DNA of 5,387 nt. Origin: Candidatus Sulfotelmatobacter sp. (GTDB lineage Bacteria > Acidobacteriota > Terriglobia > Terriglobales > SbA1). The stretch is from contig JASLEQ010000773.1 in the NCBI GenBank assembly GCA_030151135.1, positions 1 to 5,387 on the forward strand, written 5' to 3'. The first letter of the stretch is position 1. The number at the start of each line of letters is the position of its first letter. Shown here in pieces: positions 5,045-5,387 of this stretch. The position numbers were made by a program, and so were the translations under genes. Below the pieces are notes generated by a model, which saw only the letters and a program-made list of their open reading frames with translations, did no database searches and was not told where the DNA came from.

Positions 5045-5387
5045 ATAACGACAAGACAACCCGCGTCTTGGTGGTCGACGACGAACCGCAGATTCTTCGC
5101 GTGTTGCGGCGCAGCCTCGAGAGCAATGGATACGAAGTGCTGACTGCGCCCGAAGCGGCAACCGCGCTCGATGTTTTGCGCACGACACCCTTGCAGATGG
5201 TGATCACCGACTTGCGCATGCCCGACATGGATGGTGTGGAGTTGTGCCGCGAGATCCGCAAGACCTCCGGCATGCCCATCTTGATCATCTCCGTGAAAGG
5301 CGAGGAAGAGACTAAGGTCCGCTCGCTTGACGCCGGCGCGGACGACTATGTGACCAAGCCGTTTGGCATCGAGGAATTGATGGCGAG
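5041..5387 (+). CDS. KdpE-like response regulator (OmpR family), C-terminus cut by window edge
   Basis: The visible 115 codons are a full receiver domain. The acidic pair is D13-D14, the phospho-acceptor D57 (VITDLRMPDMDG), the switch Ser S84, and the conserved Lys K106 (K-P-F). The end DAGADDYVTKPFGIEELMA is very close to the same stretch of E. coli KdpE, so an OmpR/PhoB-type winged-helix DNA-binding domain is expected beyond the window. The ATG overlaps the kinase stop as ATGA and there is no separate SD, which fits reinitiation and a fixed ratio of the two proteins. In full Kdp systems the pair controls kdpFABC (K+ uptake). No kdp structural gene is in view and the kinase lacks the K+-sensing part, so the target here is open. 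Confidence 0.9.
   Translation, partial: MNNDKTTRVLVVDDEPQILRVLRRSLESNGYEVLTAPEAATALDVLRTTPLQMVITDLRMPDMDGVELCREIRKTSGMPILIISVKGEEETKVRSLDAGADDYVTKPFGIEELMA

Noticed and set aside
1..5387. tRNA, rRNA, CRISPR array, insertion sequence or attachment site
   Set aside because: No cloverleaf or GGTTCGAATCC-type T-arm, no regularly spaced repeats, no transposase or integrase motif and no terminal inverted repeats were seen on reading both strands.

Overview
The window looks like chromosomal DNA of a GC-rich Gram-negative bacterium. Acidobacteriota (Terriglobia-type, near Koribacter or Sulfotelmatobacter) is my best guess. It rests on the style of the TPR membrane protein at the left edge, on a KdpD-like kinase that keeps only the DUF4118 part of its sensor, and on several small helical proteins of a kind I associate from memory with that phylum. 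No rRNA, tRNA or other taxonomic marker is present.

Left edge (1-561, minus strand): the N-terminal 187 codons of a single-pass membrane protein with TPR-like helices (YfgM/TPR_21 type). It has a good Shine-Dalgarno (SD), a GTG start and a convincing sigma70-type promoter just upstream. Then come about 360 bases with no convincing gene, holding that promoter, a 12-bp tandem repeat and small hairpins.

Middle (922-3825): a run of nine small genes (56-104 aa). None is a recognised enzyme. In order they are: a helical protein with a W..IAE.A..E.DPRKL motif (+); a small zinc-binding-type CxxC/HxxC protein (+); a charged helical protein (-), convergent with the zinc protein across a stem-loop; a helical protein of about 94 aa (+); two one-TM microproteins (+), the second with its own intrinsic terminator; and three minus-strand genes. 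The last two of those three overlap out of frame by about 97 bases. The final one carries a second copy of the DPRKL motif. The first two of the three resemble each other weakly.

Right edge (3929-5387, plus strand): a two-component pair joined by an ATGA overlap. The kinase has a four-TM DUF4118 domain, HisKA and HATPase_c, but lacks the N-terminal KdpD and USP domains. The regulator is KdpE-like and cut by the window end. No kdpFABC genes are visible, so the input and target cannot be read here.

No mobile element, CRISPR array or RNA gene was found. The main point of interest is the dense cluster of paralogous microproteins of unknown function next to a divergently placed sensor kinase.
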